From Roseibium sediminicola (lineage in GTDB: Bacteria > Pseudomonadota > Alphaproteobacteria > Rhizobiales > Stappiaceae), in NCBI RefSeq assembly GCF_023156505.1, contig NZ_JALNMJ010000005.1, positions 62,001 to 126,000 on the forward strand: 64,000 bases of DNA, written 5' to 3'. The translations under genes and the position numbers were made by a program. Position 1 is the stretch's first letter. The number at the start of each line of letters is the position of its first letter. This document shows positions 1-9,012 of this stretch, in pieces. A model generated the notes under the pieces. That model was not told the DNA's origin and ran no database searches. It saw only the letters and a list, made by a program, of their open reading frames with translations.

Positions 1-351
1 CCACATGGGTTTGCCCCAGAGCGAGCCTGTGACCAGGGCCATGAAGGTGAAGGCGGCGCCGATCGGAGCGGCGCATTTGGCCGAAACATCGGCCAGCGGA
101 TGTTTCCACACCAGGGTGCCGAGCGAGGAAACCGCCATGATGGAATAACACATCATGCTCAGCCAGGCCGCGGGCACATGGATATACATGATCCGCACGG
201 TGTCGCCCTGCTGATAGTCATCCGGCGCCACGAAGAAGCTCATATAGAGACCGGCCGCGAAGGCGAGGACGCACAGGCCCGTCAGCCAGGGCAGCACAAT
301 CTGCACCAGCCTCAGGAAACGCGTCGGGTTTGCATAATCCCAGATTGCCAT
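1..351 (-). CDS. ccmC: Haem exporter protein CcmC (3' end cut by window)
   Basis: The first 117 residues of CcmC are present, reading off the left edge. CcmC is an inner-membrane protein that presents haem to the chaperone CcmE during cytochrome c maturation. Two hydrophobic segments are visible (about residues 15-40 and 55-80), with the conserved periplasmic histidine in IHVPAAW (His58), and the start of the tryptophan-rich WWD region (WGKPMW) lies at the cut edge. The ATG at 351 gives the normal CcmC N-terminus. It lies 82 bases downstream of ccmB, in the usual ccmABC order. Confidence 0.93.
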   Translation of the reverse strand, partial: MAIWDYANPTRFLRLVQIVLPWLTGLCVLAFAAGLYMSFFVAPDDYQQGDTVRIMYIHVPAAWLSMMCYSIMAVSSLGTLVWKHPLADVSAKCAAPIGAAFTFMALVTGSLWGKPMW

Positions 352-433
352 GGAACCGTTCTAATCTAGAGCCGCGTCCGCATCAATGGACCAGTCTGCC
401 GCAGCTCCGCATTGCGTTTGGTCAAGCGCCTCG

Positions 434-1105
434 TCAGTCTGCGGAAAACCGCAGGGCCATCGCCGCGGCGACCGGCCCGACCACGGCGGCAATCAGGCTG
501 AGGGCGGTGAGGATCAGGAACGGCGTCAGAAACGGCACCGGGTCGTGGATGGCAGCGTCCGCGGCGCTGACGCCGAAAATGAGGACGGGGATCGCCAAGG
601 GGATCACGAGAACGGCAAGCAGAAGACCACCGCGGCGCAGCGACACGGTCAGCGCGGCGCCGATGGCGCCGATCAGGGTCAGGGCCGGCGTGCCGACGAG
701 CAGGGTCAGAGTGACGGCGCCCATGGCGACCGGGTCCAGGTTGAGAAAGATGCCGAGCAGCGGCGCGGCGACCACCAGTGGCAGGCCGGTCGCGACCCAA
801 TGGGCCAGGCATTTGATCAACACCACCAGCTCCAGCGGCCGGCCGGCCATCAGCATCAGGTCGAGGGTGCCGTCCTCGCGGTCCGCCTGGAACAGCCGGT
901 CGAGGCCGAGCAGGGTCGCCAGCAGGGCGCCGATCCACAGGATCGCCGGTCCGATGCGAGCGAGGAGGTTCAGGTCCGGACCGACCCCGAACGGAATGAC
1001 CGTGACGACGGCCAGGAAAAACAGCACGCCGACCAGCGCGCTGCCGCCGATACGCACGGACAGGCGCAGGTCCCGGTTGAACAGCGCAACGCCCCAGGAA
1101 CTCAT
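434..1105 (-). CDS. ccmB: Haem exporter protein CcmB
   Basis: CcmB is the membrane subunit of the CcmAB ABC transporter that drives release of holo-CcmE in cytochrome c maturation. The 223-residue protein has about six hydrophobic helices and the family-typical N-terminal RDLRLSVR stretch followed by LGLDRLFQADREDGTLD near residues 65-85. Its length fits the family (about 220). The start ATG overlaps the ccmA stop by four bases (ATGA), so the two are translationally coupled. Confidence 0.95.
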   Translation of the reverse strand: MSSWGVALFNRDLRLSVRIGGSALVGVLFFLAVVTVIPFGVGPDLNLLARIGPAILWIGALLATLLGLDRLFQADREDGTLDLMLMAGRPLELVVLIKCLAHWVATGLPLVVAAPLLGIFLNLDPVAMGAVTLTLLVGTPALTLIGAIGAALTVSLRRGGLLLAVLVIPLAIPVLIFGVSAADAAIHDPVPFLTPFLILTALSLIAAVVGPVAAAMALRFSAD

Positions 1106-1818
1106 GCGTCAAGCTCCTCTGTCAGCGTGCGGACAGGCTCCGCGGCGCGCAAATGCAGCACTCTTGTGTTGGAGAGCGCGAGCTCGGTATGGGTCGCGGT
1201 GACGATCATGCCGCCGGAGCCAAGATGATCGTTCATCAGGCCAAGCAATTGGGCCTCCGACGCGGTGTCGAGCGCGGAGGTGGGTTCATCCATCAGCCAC
1301 ACGGGACGAGGGGTGACAAGAAGCCTGGCAAGCGCGAGCCGGCGGGTCTGGCCGGCGGAAAGATAGCCGGCCGGCAATTGCGCGGTGTGGCCGATGCCCA
1401 ATGTGGCAAGCGCTTCTTCCGGCGGAACGGCGGCGCCGGCAAAGGCGTCGATCCGGACCGAGGCTATAAAGCTCTGCCAGAAAACCAGGTTTTCCAGCGC
1501 CGTCAGCGCCGGTTTGACCGCGTTCTGGTGACCGAAATAATGCGCGTATTCGGCAAGCGGTCTGTCGTCCTCGCCGCCCTCCACATGCATTGCGCCGCCC
1601 GCCAGCGACACCAGACCCGCCAGCGTGCGCAGCAGCGAGGATTTGCCGATGCCGTTCGCGCCGGTGACCACCAGCGCCGTACCGCTTTCCAGCGTGAAGG
1701 ACAGATCCTGGAACACCCGGCGGCCGCCGCGGTCAATGGTCAGGTTTTCGGCAATGAGTTTCAGCGGGCTGCTCCGGCGGATGATGGATGGTGCCTTGTT
1801 AGTCGGCAGCTCAGTCAT
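1102..1818 (-). CDS. ccmA: Haem exporter ATP-binding protein CcmA
   Basis: This is the ATPase subunit of the CcmABCD haem-handling complex. It shows Walker A GANGIGKS (residues 53-60), ABC signature LSAGQ (153-157) and Walker B/DEPT (about 173-180). The length of 238 is slightly more than usual (about 205) because the ATG at 1818 adds roughly 18 residues; a start nearer the LKLIAENL segment is possible. It is the first gene of a leftward ccmA-ccmB-ccmC operon. Confidence 0.94.
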   Translation of the reverse strand: MTELPTNKAPSIIRRSSPLKLIAENLTIDRGGRRVFQDLSFTLESGTALVVTGANGIGKSSLLRTLAGLVSLAGGAMHVEGGEDDRPLAEYAHYFGHQNAVKPALTALENLVFWQSFIASVRIDAFAGAAVPPEEALATLGIGHTAQLPAGYLSAGQTRRLALARLLVTPRPVWLMDEPTSALDTASEAQLLGLMNDHLGSGGMIVTATHTELALSNTRVLHLRAAEPVRTLTEELDA

Positions 1819-1825
1819 GACGCAA

Positions 1826-1870
1826 GAAAAAATCCCCGCCTTGATCTTCGTCAGGGATCAGGGCGGGGAT
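1826..1870 (-). terminator. Rho-independent terminator after the membrane-protein trio
   Basis: ATCCCCGCC (1832-1840) pairs with GGCGGGGAT (1862-1870), with a second inner stem. On the minus strand it is followed by a TTTTTTC run. It would end leftward transcription from the gene at 1918-2700 before ccmA. Confidence 0.8.
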
Positions 1871-1917
1871 CAATGGCGGTGAGGCGGCCCGGCCTGGCTG
1901 GGGCCGCCGAACCCGGG

Positions 1918-2700
1918 TCAGTCGAAGACAGCCGCGATCTGGTCGACGCTGACACCTTCCTTGATTTCACGCAGACGCGCATAGATCAGGGCAACCATGA
2001 TACTGCCGAGACCGGCACCGATCGTGGACAGGGCGGCGGACAGGATGACGTCAACAATCACGCTGCCGACCAGGGCGGAAATCACACCAATGATCAGGCC
2101 GGCGACCATGTTGATGACGATCGAGATGATGATGATCAGCACAAAGGCGCCGACAATCGGCCAGCGGTATTCCTTGGTCAGCGCGGCGCTGCGGCCAAGA
2201 CCGCCGAAGCCGGCCTTTTCGATGACGACGGCCGGGGCCATGACCGCGAAGACGGCGTAGATCCAGAGACCAGGGACAATGAGCAGCGCAAAGCCGATCA
2301 TGAACAGAACGCCGGCCACGAGGCTGAGGACAACGATCGGCAGGACCGAGGAAAAGGCCGGCCCGATATATCTGCCGATCTGGATCGACCGGCCCAGCTT
2401 GGCATCGTAGGCCAGCTGCACCAGAAGCGCGGTTGTGACGGCATAGACGACAAATTGGATAATGACTGCAAAAAGGATGGCGAAAGCGCTGCCGGCGCCT
2501 CCGGACAGGTCCGGTTCCGCCGTGCCGGACATTGCGCCGAAACCTATCAGCAGGCCGGAAATCACCAGGCCGATCACCGCGGGGCCGAAGGCGATCAGGA
2601 CGACCTGAAAGAACTTGCCGAAAAGGATCGAGAAGCTTTCGCCGATGATCGAACCGATTCCAAGAGGGGCGTTTGGCTGGCCCGCAGACACATCAGTCAT
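1918..2700 (-). CDS. Multi-pass membrane protein, tandem paralogue 1
   Basis: This 260-residue protein has about six hydrophobic segments and no recognisable catalytic motif. It shares with the next two genes an N-terminal LGIGSIIGESFSILF-type segment, the central GLGRSAALTKEYRWPI segment, and the same ending, IYARLREIKEGVSVDQIAAVFD in shortened form (residues 239-260). The architecture resembles uncharacterised membrane proteins related to the membrane domain of glycerophosphodiester phosphodiesterases (inference). It is the last of three same-strand copies and is followed by a terminator. No function is assigned. Confidence 0.8.
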   Translation of the reverse strand: MTDVSAGQPNAPLGIGSIIGESFSILFGKFFQVVLIAFGPAVIGLVISGLLIGFGAMSGTAEPDLSGGAGSAFAILFAVIIQFVVYAVTTALLVQLAYDAKLGRSIQIGRYIGPAFSSVLPIVVLSLVAGVLFMIGFALLIVPGLWIYAVFAVMAPAVVIEKAGFGGLGRSAALTKEYRWPIVGAFVLIIIISIVINMVAGLIIGVISALVGSVIVDVILSAALSTIGAGLGSIMVALIYARLREIKEGVSVDQIAAVFD

Positions 2701-2907
2701 TCGATTACTCCGTTTCGTCTAATAATAATCGTAAATGGGGAGTTTGATTTTCTGTTTTCGTTGGCCTGGAAGGGCAAAGTCTTTTTCTTTGGCGGCTACA
2801 CCATAAGTCTAATGGAAGGCGGCCTCAAGCAGGAGGGTTTATCTTGTGTCGCCTCCTGACACATCGACGTATGCAATGATGTCATTCGGTATCTGCGGAC
2901 GTCTTCG

Positions 2908-3765
2908 TCAGTCAAAGACGGCGGCGATCTGATCGATGCTGATACCTTCCTTGATCTCGCGCAGACGGGCGTAGATCAGGGTCACGGCGATGACAAGAAT
3001 GCTGGTCCCTGCGGTTGACAGAAGGCCGAAGAGAAGAGCGCCGAGCAGACCTCCGGATGCCATGGTAAAAACCATGATCACGGCTCCCAGGATGACGTAG
3101 AACAGGGCGATGAGGACACAGGTCAACGCCAGCGTTCCAGCGATCGGCCAGCGGTAGTCCCTTGTCAATTCAAAGCTGCGCCCAAGCCCGCGCAGGCCGG
3201 CTTGCTCGAAGAGGACGGCTGGCGCACAGACCGAAAACGCGGCAAGCACCCAGAGCACAAAGCCGATTTGGAAGGGAACACCGACAAGCATCAGGTAGGG
3301 GGATGCGGCACTGAGCAGGAAAAGGAGCATCTGCGCGACGAACAGAATCAAGGAGATTGCAATACTCAGCGCGAGAATTGCAGGCACGGACCGGACGGCG
3401 GGGCGCAGATACGCCCGCACTCTGACCCGGCGGCCGAGCTGCTCGTCATAGGTGAGCTGGATAACAAGTGCCGTGGAAAACGTGTAGACGCAAAGCAGCA
3501 GAAGTCCCATCACCAGTGATGAGATCACCTGACCGGTACCAAGGGGATCGCTGCTATCCGCCAGAAGTCCAAGCAACAGACCTGGAAGCACTTGACCGAC
3601 AATCATCGGCACCAGGCCAATCAGGCAAATCATGACAATGTGGCTGAAGAAGACGGCGAAGGTGTCGGAGATCAGTGCGCCAACGCCAAGGGATTGTTTC
3701 GGTTGGGTTGCAGGGATGGCTGGAAGAGGGCCAGAAGCTTGGGTTGATGTCTGATTGTCGTGCAA
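2908..3765 (-). CDS. Multi-pass membrane protein, tandem paralogue 2
   Basis: The 285-residue protein is the second of three tandem paralogues. It has a longer, polar N-terminus (about 25 residues, rich in Q, P and T) before LGVGALISDTFAVFF. The central GLGRSFELTRDYRWPI segment and the C-terminal LREIKEGISIDQIAAVFD tail match its neighbours. It differs most in the membrane segments. About 200 bases separate it from the downstream copy and about 100 from the upstream copy. Function unknown; a lipid- or envelope-related role would be a guess. Confidence 0.8.
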   Translation of the reverse strand: MHDNQTSTQASGPLPAIPATQPKQSLGVGALISDTFAVFFSHIVMICLIGLVPMIVGQVLPGLLLGLLADSSDPLGTGQVISSLVMGLLLLCVYTFSTALVIQLTYDEQLGRRVRVRAYLRPAVRSVPAILALSIAISLILFVAQMLLFLLSAASPYLMLVGVPFQIGFVLWVLAAFSVCAPAVLFEQAGLRGLGRSFELTRDYRWPIAGTLALTCVLIALFYVILGAVIMVFTMASGGLLGALLFGLLSTAGTSILVIAVTLIYARLREIKEGISIDQIAAVFD

Positions 3766-3873
3766 AGACGTTTTCCAAAAATCTCAAAATGTGTTTCAGG
3801 CGAGCAGCAAGCCGATATGAACAGGCTGCAACGTTCGGGTTTTTCCTCCACGGCTTTCAAAATATCAAGGGTG

Positions 3874-4650
3874 TCAGTCAAAGACGGCGGCGATCTGATC
3901 GACGCCGACACCTTCCTTGATCTCGCGCAGGCGCGCGTACAGCAGCGAAATGAAGATGCTGACCAGGCTCGACCCGATTGCGGAGATGGCGGCAAAGAGA
4001 AGGACGGGCAAGGCCAGGCCATTGGACAGGCCGATCAGGCTGACCAGGAAAAACGCGACCGCGAAAATGAGTGCCATGTAGACGAATATCGGGATCAGCG
4101 CCCCCAGGATTGGCCAGCGGTATTCCCGGGTCAGCTCGGCGCTGCGCCCCAGGCCGCCAAAACCGACACCCTCGATCACAACGGCCGGTTCCATGACGGA
4201 AAACACCGCATAGACCCAAAGGCCCGGGATGATCAGTGCAATCGCGGCGATGCCAACCATCAGGCCAACGGCAAAACTGAGAATCATGATCGGGACAATC
4301 GCCCGCAAGGCCGGGCCGATGTAACGGCCGAAACGCATCGGCCGCTTAAGCTTGGCATCATAGGCCAGCTGCACCAGGAAGGCGGTCGTGACGGAATAGA
4401 CCACCGTGTCGACGAGCGACGTGAGCAGTTGCATTCCCGGAGGCGCTGCATCGGTGGCCACAGTGTCTTCAAAGCCGATCACGGCCTCGAAACCGACCAG
4501 GGATCCCGAAACCAGCAGACCGATCAGGGTCGGTACAAAACTGATCAGCACCACGGGAAGGAAGTTGCGGAACAGAATGGAAAAACTTTCGCCGATCAGC
4601 ACTCCGATCCCGAGAGGGATGCGAGGAGGGTTATCCGCCGTCTCCGTCAT
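3874..4650 (-). CDS. Multi-pass membrane protein, tandem paralogue 3
   Basis: This 258-residue protein is the first of the three tandem paralogues in transcription order. It is closest to paralogue 1: LGIGVLIGESFSILF near the start, GLGRSAELTREYRWPI in the middle and LREIKEGVGVDQIAAVFD at the end. About six hydrophobic helices are predicted by eye. Its promoter would lie in or beyond the palindrome pair at 4664-4829. No function is recognised. Confidence 0.8.
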   Translation of the reverse strand: MTETADNPPRIPLGIGVLIGESFSILFRNFLPVVLISFVPTLIGLLVSGSLVGFEAVIGFEDTVATDAAPPGMQLLTSLVDTVVYSVTTAFLVQLAYDAKLKRPMRFGRYIGPALRAIVPIMILSFAVGLMVGIAAIALIIPGLWVYAVFSVMEPAVVIEGVGFGGLGRSAELTREYRWPILGALIPIFVYMALIFAVAFFLVSLIGLSNGLALPVLLFAAISAIGSSLVSIFISLLYARLREIKEGVGVDQIAAVFD

Positions 4651-4663
4651 GGTGTCCGCTCCG

Positions 4664-4741
4664 CTAGTGTGGTGAATTTGAAATTCGCCTCATTGAGGCG
4701 GCATCTTCCGTAGCGAATTTCAAATTCGAAAACCACACTAG
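4664..4741. repeat. 78-bp palindromic element
   Basis: Perfect arms CTAGTGTGGT (4664-4673) with ACCACACTAG (4732-4741), continuing inside with GAATTTGAAATTCGC (4674-4688) and GCGAATTTCAAATTC (4713-4727). The loop contains a small CCTC/GAGG hairpin. It fills the gap between paralogue 3 and the RDD gene together with the next element. Confidence 0.85.
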
Positions 4742-4755
4742 AAACTTAGTCTTGT

Positions 4756-4829
4756 TAGTCACCTTTTTGAATCTGAAGTTCGTTCTGAGCTTGCTGAAAA
4801 ATGAGACGAACTTCAGATTCAGGTGACTA
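4756..4829. repeat. 74-bp palindromic element
   Basis: Arms TAGTCACCT (4756-4764) with AGGTGACTA (4821-4829), and TGAATCTGAAGTTCGT (4768-4783) with ACGAACTTCAGATTCA (4806-4821). Same design as the preceding element but a different sequence; it sits between the stop of the RDD gene and that element. Confidence 0.85.
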
Positions 4830-4842
4830 GCCTGAAACGCCG

Positions 4843-5766
4843 CTATGCCTCTTCCGAGGATTGAGCATAGTGCTTGTTCTCGCGCTTGTCGCCGAACAGT
4901 TGGCGCTGTTCCAGGTGTTTGCGCTGAGCGTTGTAGAAGGCCCTGAGGAACCGTAGCCGGTCGGCGGGCGGGACCGGGTCCGCATAGCCGATCTTCTTGC
5001 GGATCTTTTCCACGATGGCCTCGATCGTTGCCTGCTGCTGCTTTGCGGCGGCCGGGCTCGTGATCTTGTCCTGGCTGCGCAAGAGCGATTCCAGCGTCTG
5101 CAGCTCGAACGCACCATAGTGGTCGAGCTGGTGGGCGAGGAAGATGATTTTCTTTGCGTTCTGTGCCGGCAGTGGCGCTTCGCTGGCCAGATCCTTCAAC
5201 AGCACAGGCACCGGGAGATGGATCACATGTGTGCCGGCCATCATGTCGCCGAGGCGGCGCCGGTAGCGGTTGAACACCGGGATCAGAAGCGCCATCAGGA
5301 TCCAGCCAAGCGAGATCAGCGATTCCGCAGGCGTTGCCGCGTTCAGCGTCAGGAGCAGTGTTCCCGGCAGGAAGACCTCCGCCTCCTTCATCATGTTGCG
5401 CAGAACAAGCGCATGGGCAGTCAGCGGGCCGCCGTCATGGGAAACAACCTTGATCTTCATCAGGCGCTTGCCGAGCGTTTGGCCGTTCCAGGCGAGTTCC
5501 GCGCAGATGTAATAGGGAACGCGGATCAGGAAGAACAGCAGCGCTCCGACGGCGACGATGGTCTGCGGGCTGGTCAGGTTGATCACCAGAAGCAGGATCA
5601 GCAGGCAGATCGCCGCGATGGAGGTGATGACGATGTCGGTGATCTGGGCGGCCAGACGCACGCCGACACCGGCGATCGGCAGCGTCAGCGGCACGCCTTC
5701 CGGCGGCATCAGCGTGTCTGGGGAGGGCCGCGCCCCGCGTTTTTCTCTCCAGCGGCGCAGCATCAC
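4843..5766 (-). CDS. RDD family membrane protein
   Basis: The 307-residue protein has an N-terminal RDD domain: GVRLAAQITDIVI near residue 35, hydrophobic helices to about residue 175, and the family's GQTLGKRLMKIKVV segment near residue 118. The C-terminal 110 residues are soluble, charged and probably helical. RDD proteins are small multi-pass proteins of largely unknown role. It is the last gene of the MoxR cluster and overlaps the SpoIIM-like gene by four bases. Confidence 0.88.
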   Translation of the reverse strand: MMLRRWREKRGARPSPDTLMPPEGVPLTLPIAGVGVRLAAQITDIVITSIAAICLLILLLVINLTSPQTIVAVGALLFFLIRVPYYICAELAWNGQTLGKRLMKIKVVSHDGGPLTAHALVLRNMMKEAEVFLPGTLLLTLNAATPAESLISLGWILMALLIPVFNRYRRRLGDMMAGTHVIHLPVPVLLKDLASEAPLPAQNAKKIIFLAHQLDHYGAFELQTLESLLRSQDKITSPAAAKQQQATIEAIVEKIRKKIGYADPVPPADRLRFLRAFYNAQRKHLEQRQLFGDKRENKHYAQSSEEA

Positions 5767-6761
5767 GTCCGCTCCCGTCCGGCCAGGGTGAACCAGGCCA
5801 GCCAGAGCGCGCCGATGCCCCAGCCAAGTATGAGGCGTGTGCCGGTGTCATTGACCAGCTGGCGGGCGAAGCCTTCCAGGAGAGCGGCGGCCACCAGCAT
5901 GATCGCGGCCACCAGTGCCAGCTTGACCGCGTCCCGGCCGGCATGCCGCAGCGCCTCCGCACGCGTCCGGTCTCCGGGAAAGAGCAGCGCGGCTCCGAGT
6001 TGCAAGCCGCCGCCGCAGGCGATGCAGATGGCGCTGAGTTCGGTGACACCATGGACGGAGAGCCAGCCGGCGATGTCGGGACCGAGTCCGCGATCGATGT
6101 GGACCGCGACAAAGGCGCCGAGCATCAGGCCGTTGTAGAAAGTGAGCAGGATCGCCGGGGCGCAGGCAAAGACTCCGAGGCCGAAGACGAAAATCGCAAT
6201 CCTGGTGTTGTGCGAGAAGAGATAAGTGGCGAAAGCGCCCAGGCCGCTGGTGCCGGTATCATGCCCATAGATCGAATCGAGCAGCGACTCTGTGGTGGCG
6301 TCCGGTCCTCTTCCGCCCGACAGTTCCTCGGGCATGAACACATAAAACCAGTCATTGTTTTCGAAATAGAGCAGGTAACCGGCAAAGGCGCCGAGGGCCA
6401 TGCACAGGAAACCAAGCAGGATATAGAGCCAGGAGCGGCGCATGGCCTGTGGCGCGCTTTTGGTAAAGAACCGCTCGATCAGGCCGCCAAGCCGTTGCTG
6501 AGGCGCATAGACACAGAGATAGGCGCGGGCGGTGAGAGCTTCCAGATAGCCGAGCAGCGCCTTGTCGAGCGAAATCTCCCGCGCGATTGCCAGCGACGTG
6601 GTGGCCTGGCGGTAGAGGGAGGCGAGGTCCCGGGTTTCGGCGAATTCCATGTGCTGCAAGCCGCGGTTTTCGGCAGCCAGCACCAGCTGTTCGAGTCGCT
6701 GCCAGTCGGCTTCGCGCTCTTTTCGGAACCTCGCGGACCGGATCAGCTCATCGCCATTCAT
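5763..6761 (-). CDS. Stage II sporulation protein M-like membrane protein (DUF95)
   Basis: The 332-residue protein has a soluble N-terminal part (residues 1-105) with the family pattern of a long helix followed by DLASLYRQATTSLAIA. About six transmembrane segments follow, including FVFGLGVFACAPAILLTFYNG and HGVTELSAI. Non-sporulating bacteria commonly carry this family beside moxR and DUF58 genes, so the sporulation name is only historical. It overlaps both neighbours by one to four bases. Confidence 0.88.
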   Translation of the reverse strand: MNGDELIRSARFRKEREADWQRLEQLVLAAENRGLQHMEFAETRDLASLYRQATTSLAIAREISLDKALLGYLEALTARAYLCVYAPQQRLGGLIERFFTKSAPQAMRRSWLYILLGFLCMALGAFAGYLLYFENNDWFYVFMPEELSGGRGPDATTESLLDSIYGHDTGTSGLGAFATYLFSHNTRIAIFVFGLGVFACAPAILLTFYNGLMLGAFVAVHIDRGLGPDIAGWLSVHGVTELSAICIACGGGLQLGAALLFPGDRTRAEALRHAGRDAVKLALVAAIMLVAAALLEGFARQLVNDTGTRLILGWGIGALWLAWFTLAGRERT

Positions 6762-8038
6762 CAGATCAGCTCCCGTGCTTTGATCTCAAGATAGGCCGAA
6801 ATGAGCCGCGCCGTGATCGCATTCGGCTTGGCATCGACAATGGTGACGCCCATACGGCTGAGCCGCTCGAACACCAGGCGGCGTTCGTTGATCGCCTGAT
6901 TGGCGGCAACCAGCGCCGCGGCCCCGTCGAGATCGTCCGGAGCGGTTTCCACCATGCTTTCCAGGTCCGGATCGCGGATGGCGACGAAGATCAGCAAATG
7001 GCGCTTGGCCAGGATGCCGATATTCTCGACCAGCAATTCGGCCGAGGTGGTGTCGACAAAATCGGTGAAAATGATGATCAGGCTGCGCTTGGGCGTGCGC
7101 GCGTTGAGTTCGGTCAGGGCAAGCGTGTGGTTGGTTTCGCGGCTGACATAGTCGAGCTCCGCGGTCCAGCTGCGCAGGCGCGAGAAGGCGATCCGGCCGG
7201 GAGCGGGCGCGGAAAAGGTGCGCGGCTTGACGTCATAGGAATAGTGGCCGACGAGGTCGCCGCCGATCGACGCCGCCCAGGCGGTGGCGAGCGCCGCGGT
7301 GACCGCGTGATCGATCTTCGGCAGGCCGCCGATTTCCTCGCGCATCAGGTAGCCATTGTCGAGCGCGACGATGACGTGGTGATTGCGCTCGGCTCGGAGC
7401 TCCTTGGCCACCAGCGAGCGGCGGCGGGCGGAGCGTTTCCAGTCGATGGTCTTGATGTCCATGCCGGGTACGAAATCGCGCAACTGCTGAAATTCAGAGC
7501 CCTCGCCGATGGCGCGGTTTTCCTTGACGCCGTAGAGCGTGGACATGACCGTGGTGGTGATCTGCCCGGACTGAACCAGGCGGATGTTCGGAATAATGCG
7601 AACCTCCGCACCGACAGACAGGCTCGGAACGAATTCCAAGAGGTCGAGCCGCGACTGCCAGCGCAGCCAGAGACGGTCGAGGTGCCAGACACCCCGGCGC
7701 ACCGCGCGACAGGGGACGACAGCCGTGGCAGTGCCGTCCGTTCCGGTGTCAAAGCCGAATTCGCCACCGCCGCTCAGACCCTTGGGCCAGTCCAGTTTGG
7801 CGCTGAGGTCCGCGGGCGCGCCGCTGATCCGGAAGCGCAGTTTCGCGGGTTCGCCGACAAAGACCTCCGCCGGGGTTTCGACATCGAGCGCTTTCGGGCG
7901 GCGGAACGAGAGGGCGAGATCGGCGATCACCAGCAGCCCGAGAATGACCCAGGGCAGCCAGCCGATGTCGCGCGCGGCACCGCCGGTCCCGACCGCGATC
8001 ACCGACAGGACGAGCGCGGCCGCTCCACAAACAAGCAA
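6761..8038 (-). CDS. DUF58 domain protein (MoxR-associated, vWA-like)
   Basis: The 425-residue protein starts with two hydrophobic helices (about residues 1-45), then a beta-rich region, then the DUF58 signature RDFVPGMDIKTIDWKRSAR at about residue 190. A von Willebrand A-like fold follows, with LIIIFTDFVDTTS at about residue 315. DUF58 proteins work with MoxR AAA+ ATPases, probably as adaptors in assembly of metal-binding or envelope complexes. The start is uncertain: the annotated TTG at 8038 lacks a clear ribosome binding site. Confidence 0.88.
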   Translation of the reverse strand: MLVCGAAALVLSVIAVGTGGAARDIGWLPWVILGLLVIADLALSFRRPKALDVETPAEVFVGEPAKLRFRISGAPADLSAKLDWPKGLSGGGEFGFDTGTDGTATAVVPCRAVRRGVWHLDRLWLRWQSRLDLLEFVPSLSVGAEVRIIPNIRLVQSGQITTTVMSTLYGVKENRAIGEGSEFQQLRDFVPGMDIKTIDWKRSARRRSLVAKELRAERNHHVIVALDNGYLMREEIGGLPKIDHAVTAALATAWAASIGGDLVGHYSYDVKPRTFSAPAPGRIAFSRLRSWTAELDYVSRETNHTLALTELNARTPKRSLIIIFTDFVDTTSAELLVENIGILAKRHLLIFVAIRDPDLESMVETAPDDLDGAAALVAANQAINERRLVFERLSRMGVTIVDAKPNAITARLISAYLEIKARELI

Positions 8039-8055
8039 TCTTTTTGACGGCCGGA

Positions 8056-9012
8056 TCAGCGGGGAGCCTCGATCTGGTTGAGTATGTTTTCCAGGACCTG
8101 TTCCGGGCTGCGGCCTTCGATTTCCGCGGCCGGGCCCAGAACGATGCGGTGCCGCAGCGCGGGGACGAACAGCCGTTTGACGTCGTCCGGAATGGCGAAG
8201 TCACGGCCGTTGAGCGCGGCGGTTGCCCGTGCCGCGCTCGCCAGGGCATCGGCGGCGCGGGTCGAGGCGCCGAAGGCGATTTCCGAGCTTTCGCGGGTCG
8301 CCCGGATCAGGCGCAGGATATAAGCGAGAATGTCGTCCTTCAGGATGATGCTGTCCACGAGGCTGCGCGTTTCGGCAAGCGTCGCCGCATCGAGAACCTT
8401 GGACAGCGCTTCGGTTTCCAGGCCGGCTTCCAGCGGCTCGGCGGCATGCTGGCGCAGGATCGCCATTTCGATTTCTTCAGGCGGAAAATCGATGACCAGC
8501 TTGAACAGGAACCGGTCGAGCTGGGCCTCGGGCAAGGGATAAGTGCCCTGCTGCTCGATCGGGTTCTGGGTGGCGATCACGATGAATTCGCGGCCGAGAG
8601 AATGGTCGGTGCCGTCGATGCTGACCTTGCGCTCGCTCATGGCCTGCAGCAGGGCTGCCTGCGTCTTGGGCGGTGCGCGGTTGATCTCGTCTGCCAGCAG
8701 AACCTGGGAAAAGACCGGGCCCTTGGTCAGCACGAAGGCGTTGGTGCGGAAATCGAAGATCGAGGTGCCGAGCACGTCGCCGGGCATCAAGTCCGGGGTG
8801 AATTGAATTCGTCCGAAATCGAGCGCCATCGAGGCTGCGAAGCTGCGCGCCAGCAAGGTTTTCGCAGTGCCGGGAGGGCCTTCCAGGAGAACGTGGCCGC
8901 GGGCGAACAGCGCGACCAGCATCAGGTCGATAACCTCGTCCTGACCGAGCACCGTTCGGCCGATCTCGGCCCTCAGGGCCTCCGTGCGTTCCCGCAGAGC
9001 GTCAAGCGTCAT
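8056..9012 (-). CDS. MoxR family AAA+ ATPase
   Basis: This is a 318-residue chaperone-type AAA+ ATPase with Walker A GPPGTAKT (residues 45-52), Walker [16 protein letters not shown] and sensor region [23 protein letters not shown] in shortened form. The LDRFLFK motif is diagnostic for MoxR. It overlaps the DUF4350 gene by 11 bases and is followed after 17 bases by DUF58. Clusters of this kind are implicated in maturation of protein complexes; the client here is unknown. Confidence 0.93.
   Translation of the reverse strand: MTLDALRERTEALRAEIGRTVLGQDEVIDLMLVALFARGHVLLEGPPGTAKTLLARSFAASMALDFGRIQFTPDLMPGDVLGTSIFDFRTNAFVLTKGPVFSQVLLADEINRAPPKTQAALLQAMSERKVSIDGTDHSLGREFIVIATQNPIEQQGTYPLPEAQLDRFLFKLVIDFPPEEIEMAILRQHAAEPLEAGLETEALSKVLDAATLAETRSLVDSIILKDDILAYILRLIRATRESSEIAFGASTRAADALASAARATAALNGRDFAIPDDVKRLFVPALRHRIVLGPAAEIEGRSPEQVLENILNQIEAPR

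Noticed and set aside
1153..2859. Long rightward frame across ccmA and paralogue 1
   Set aside because: Antisense to two real genes and crosses a terminator; residue composition is rich in Asp, Gly, His and Arg as expected of shadow frames.
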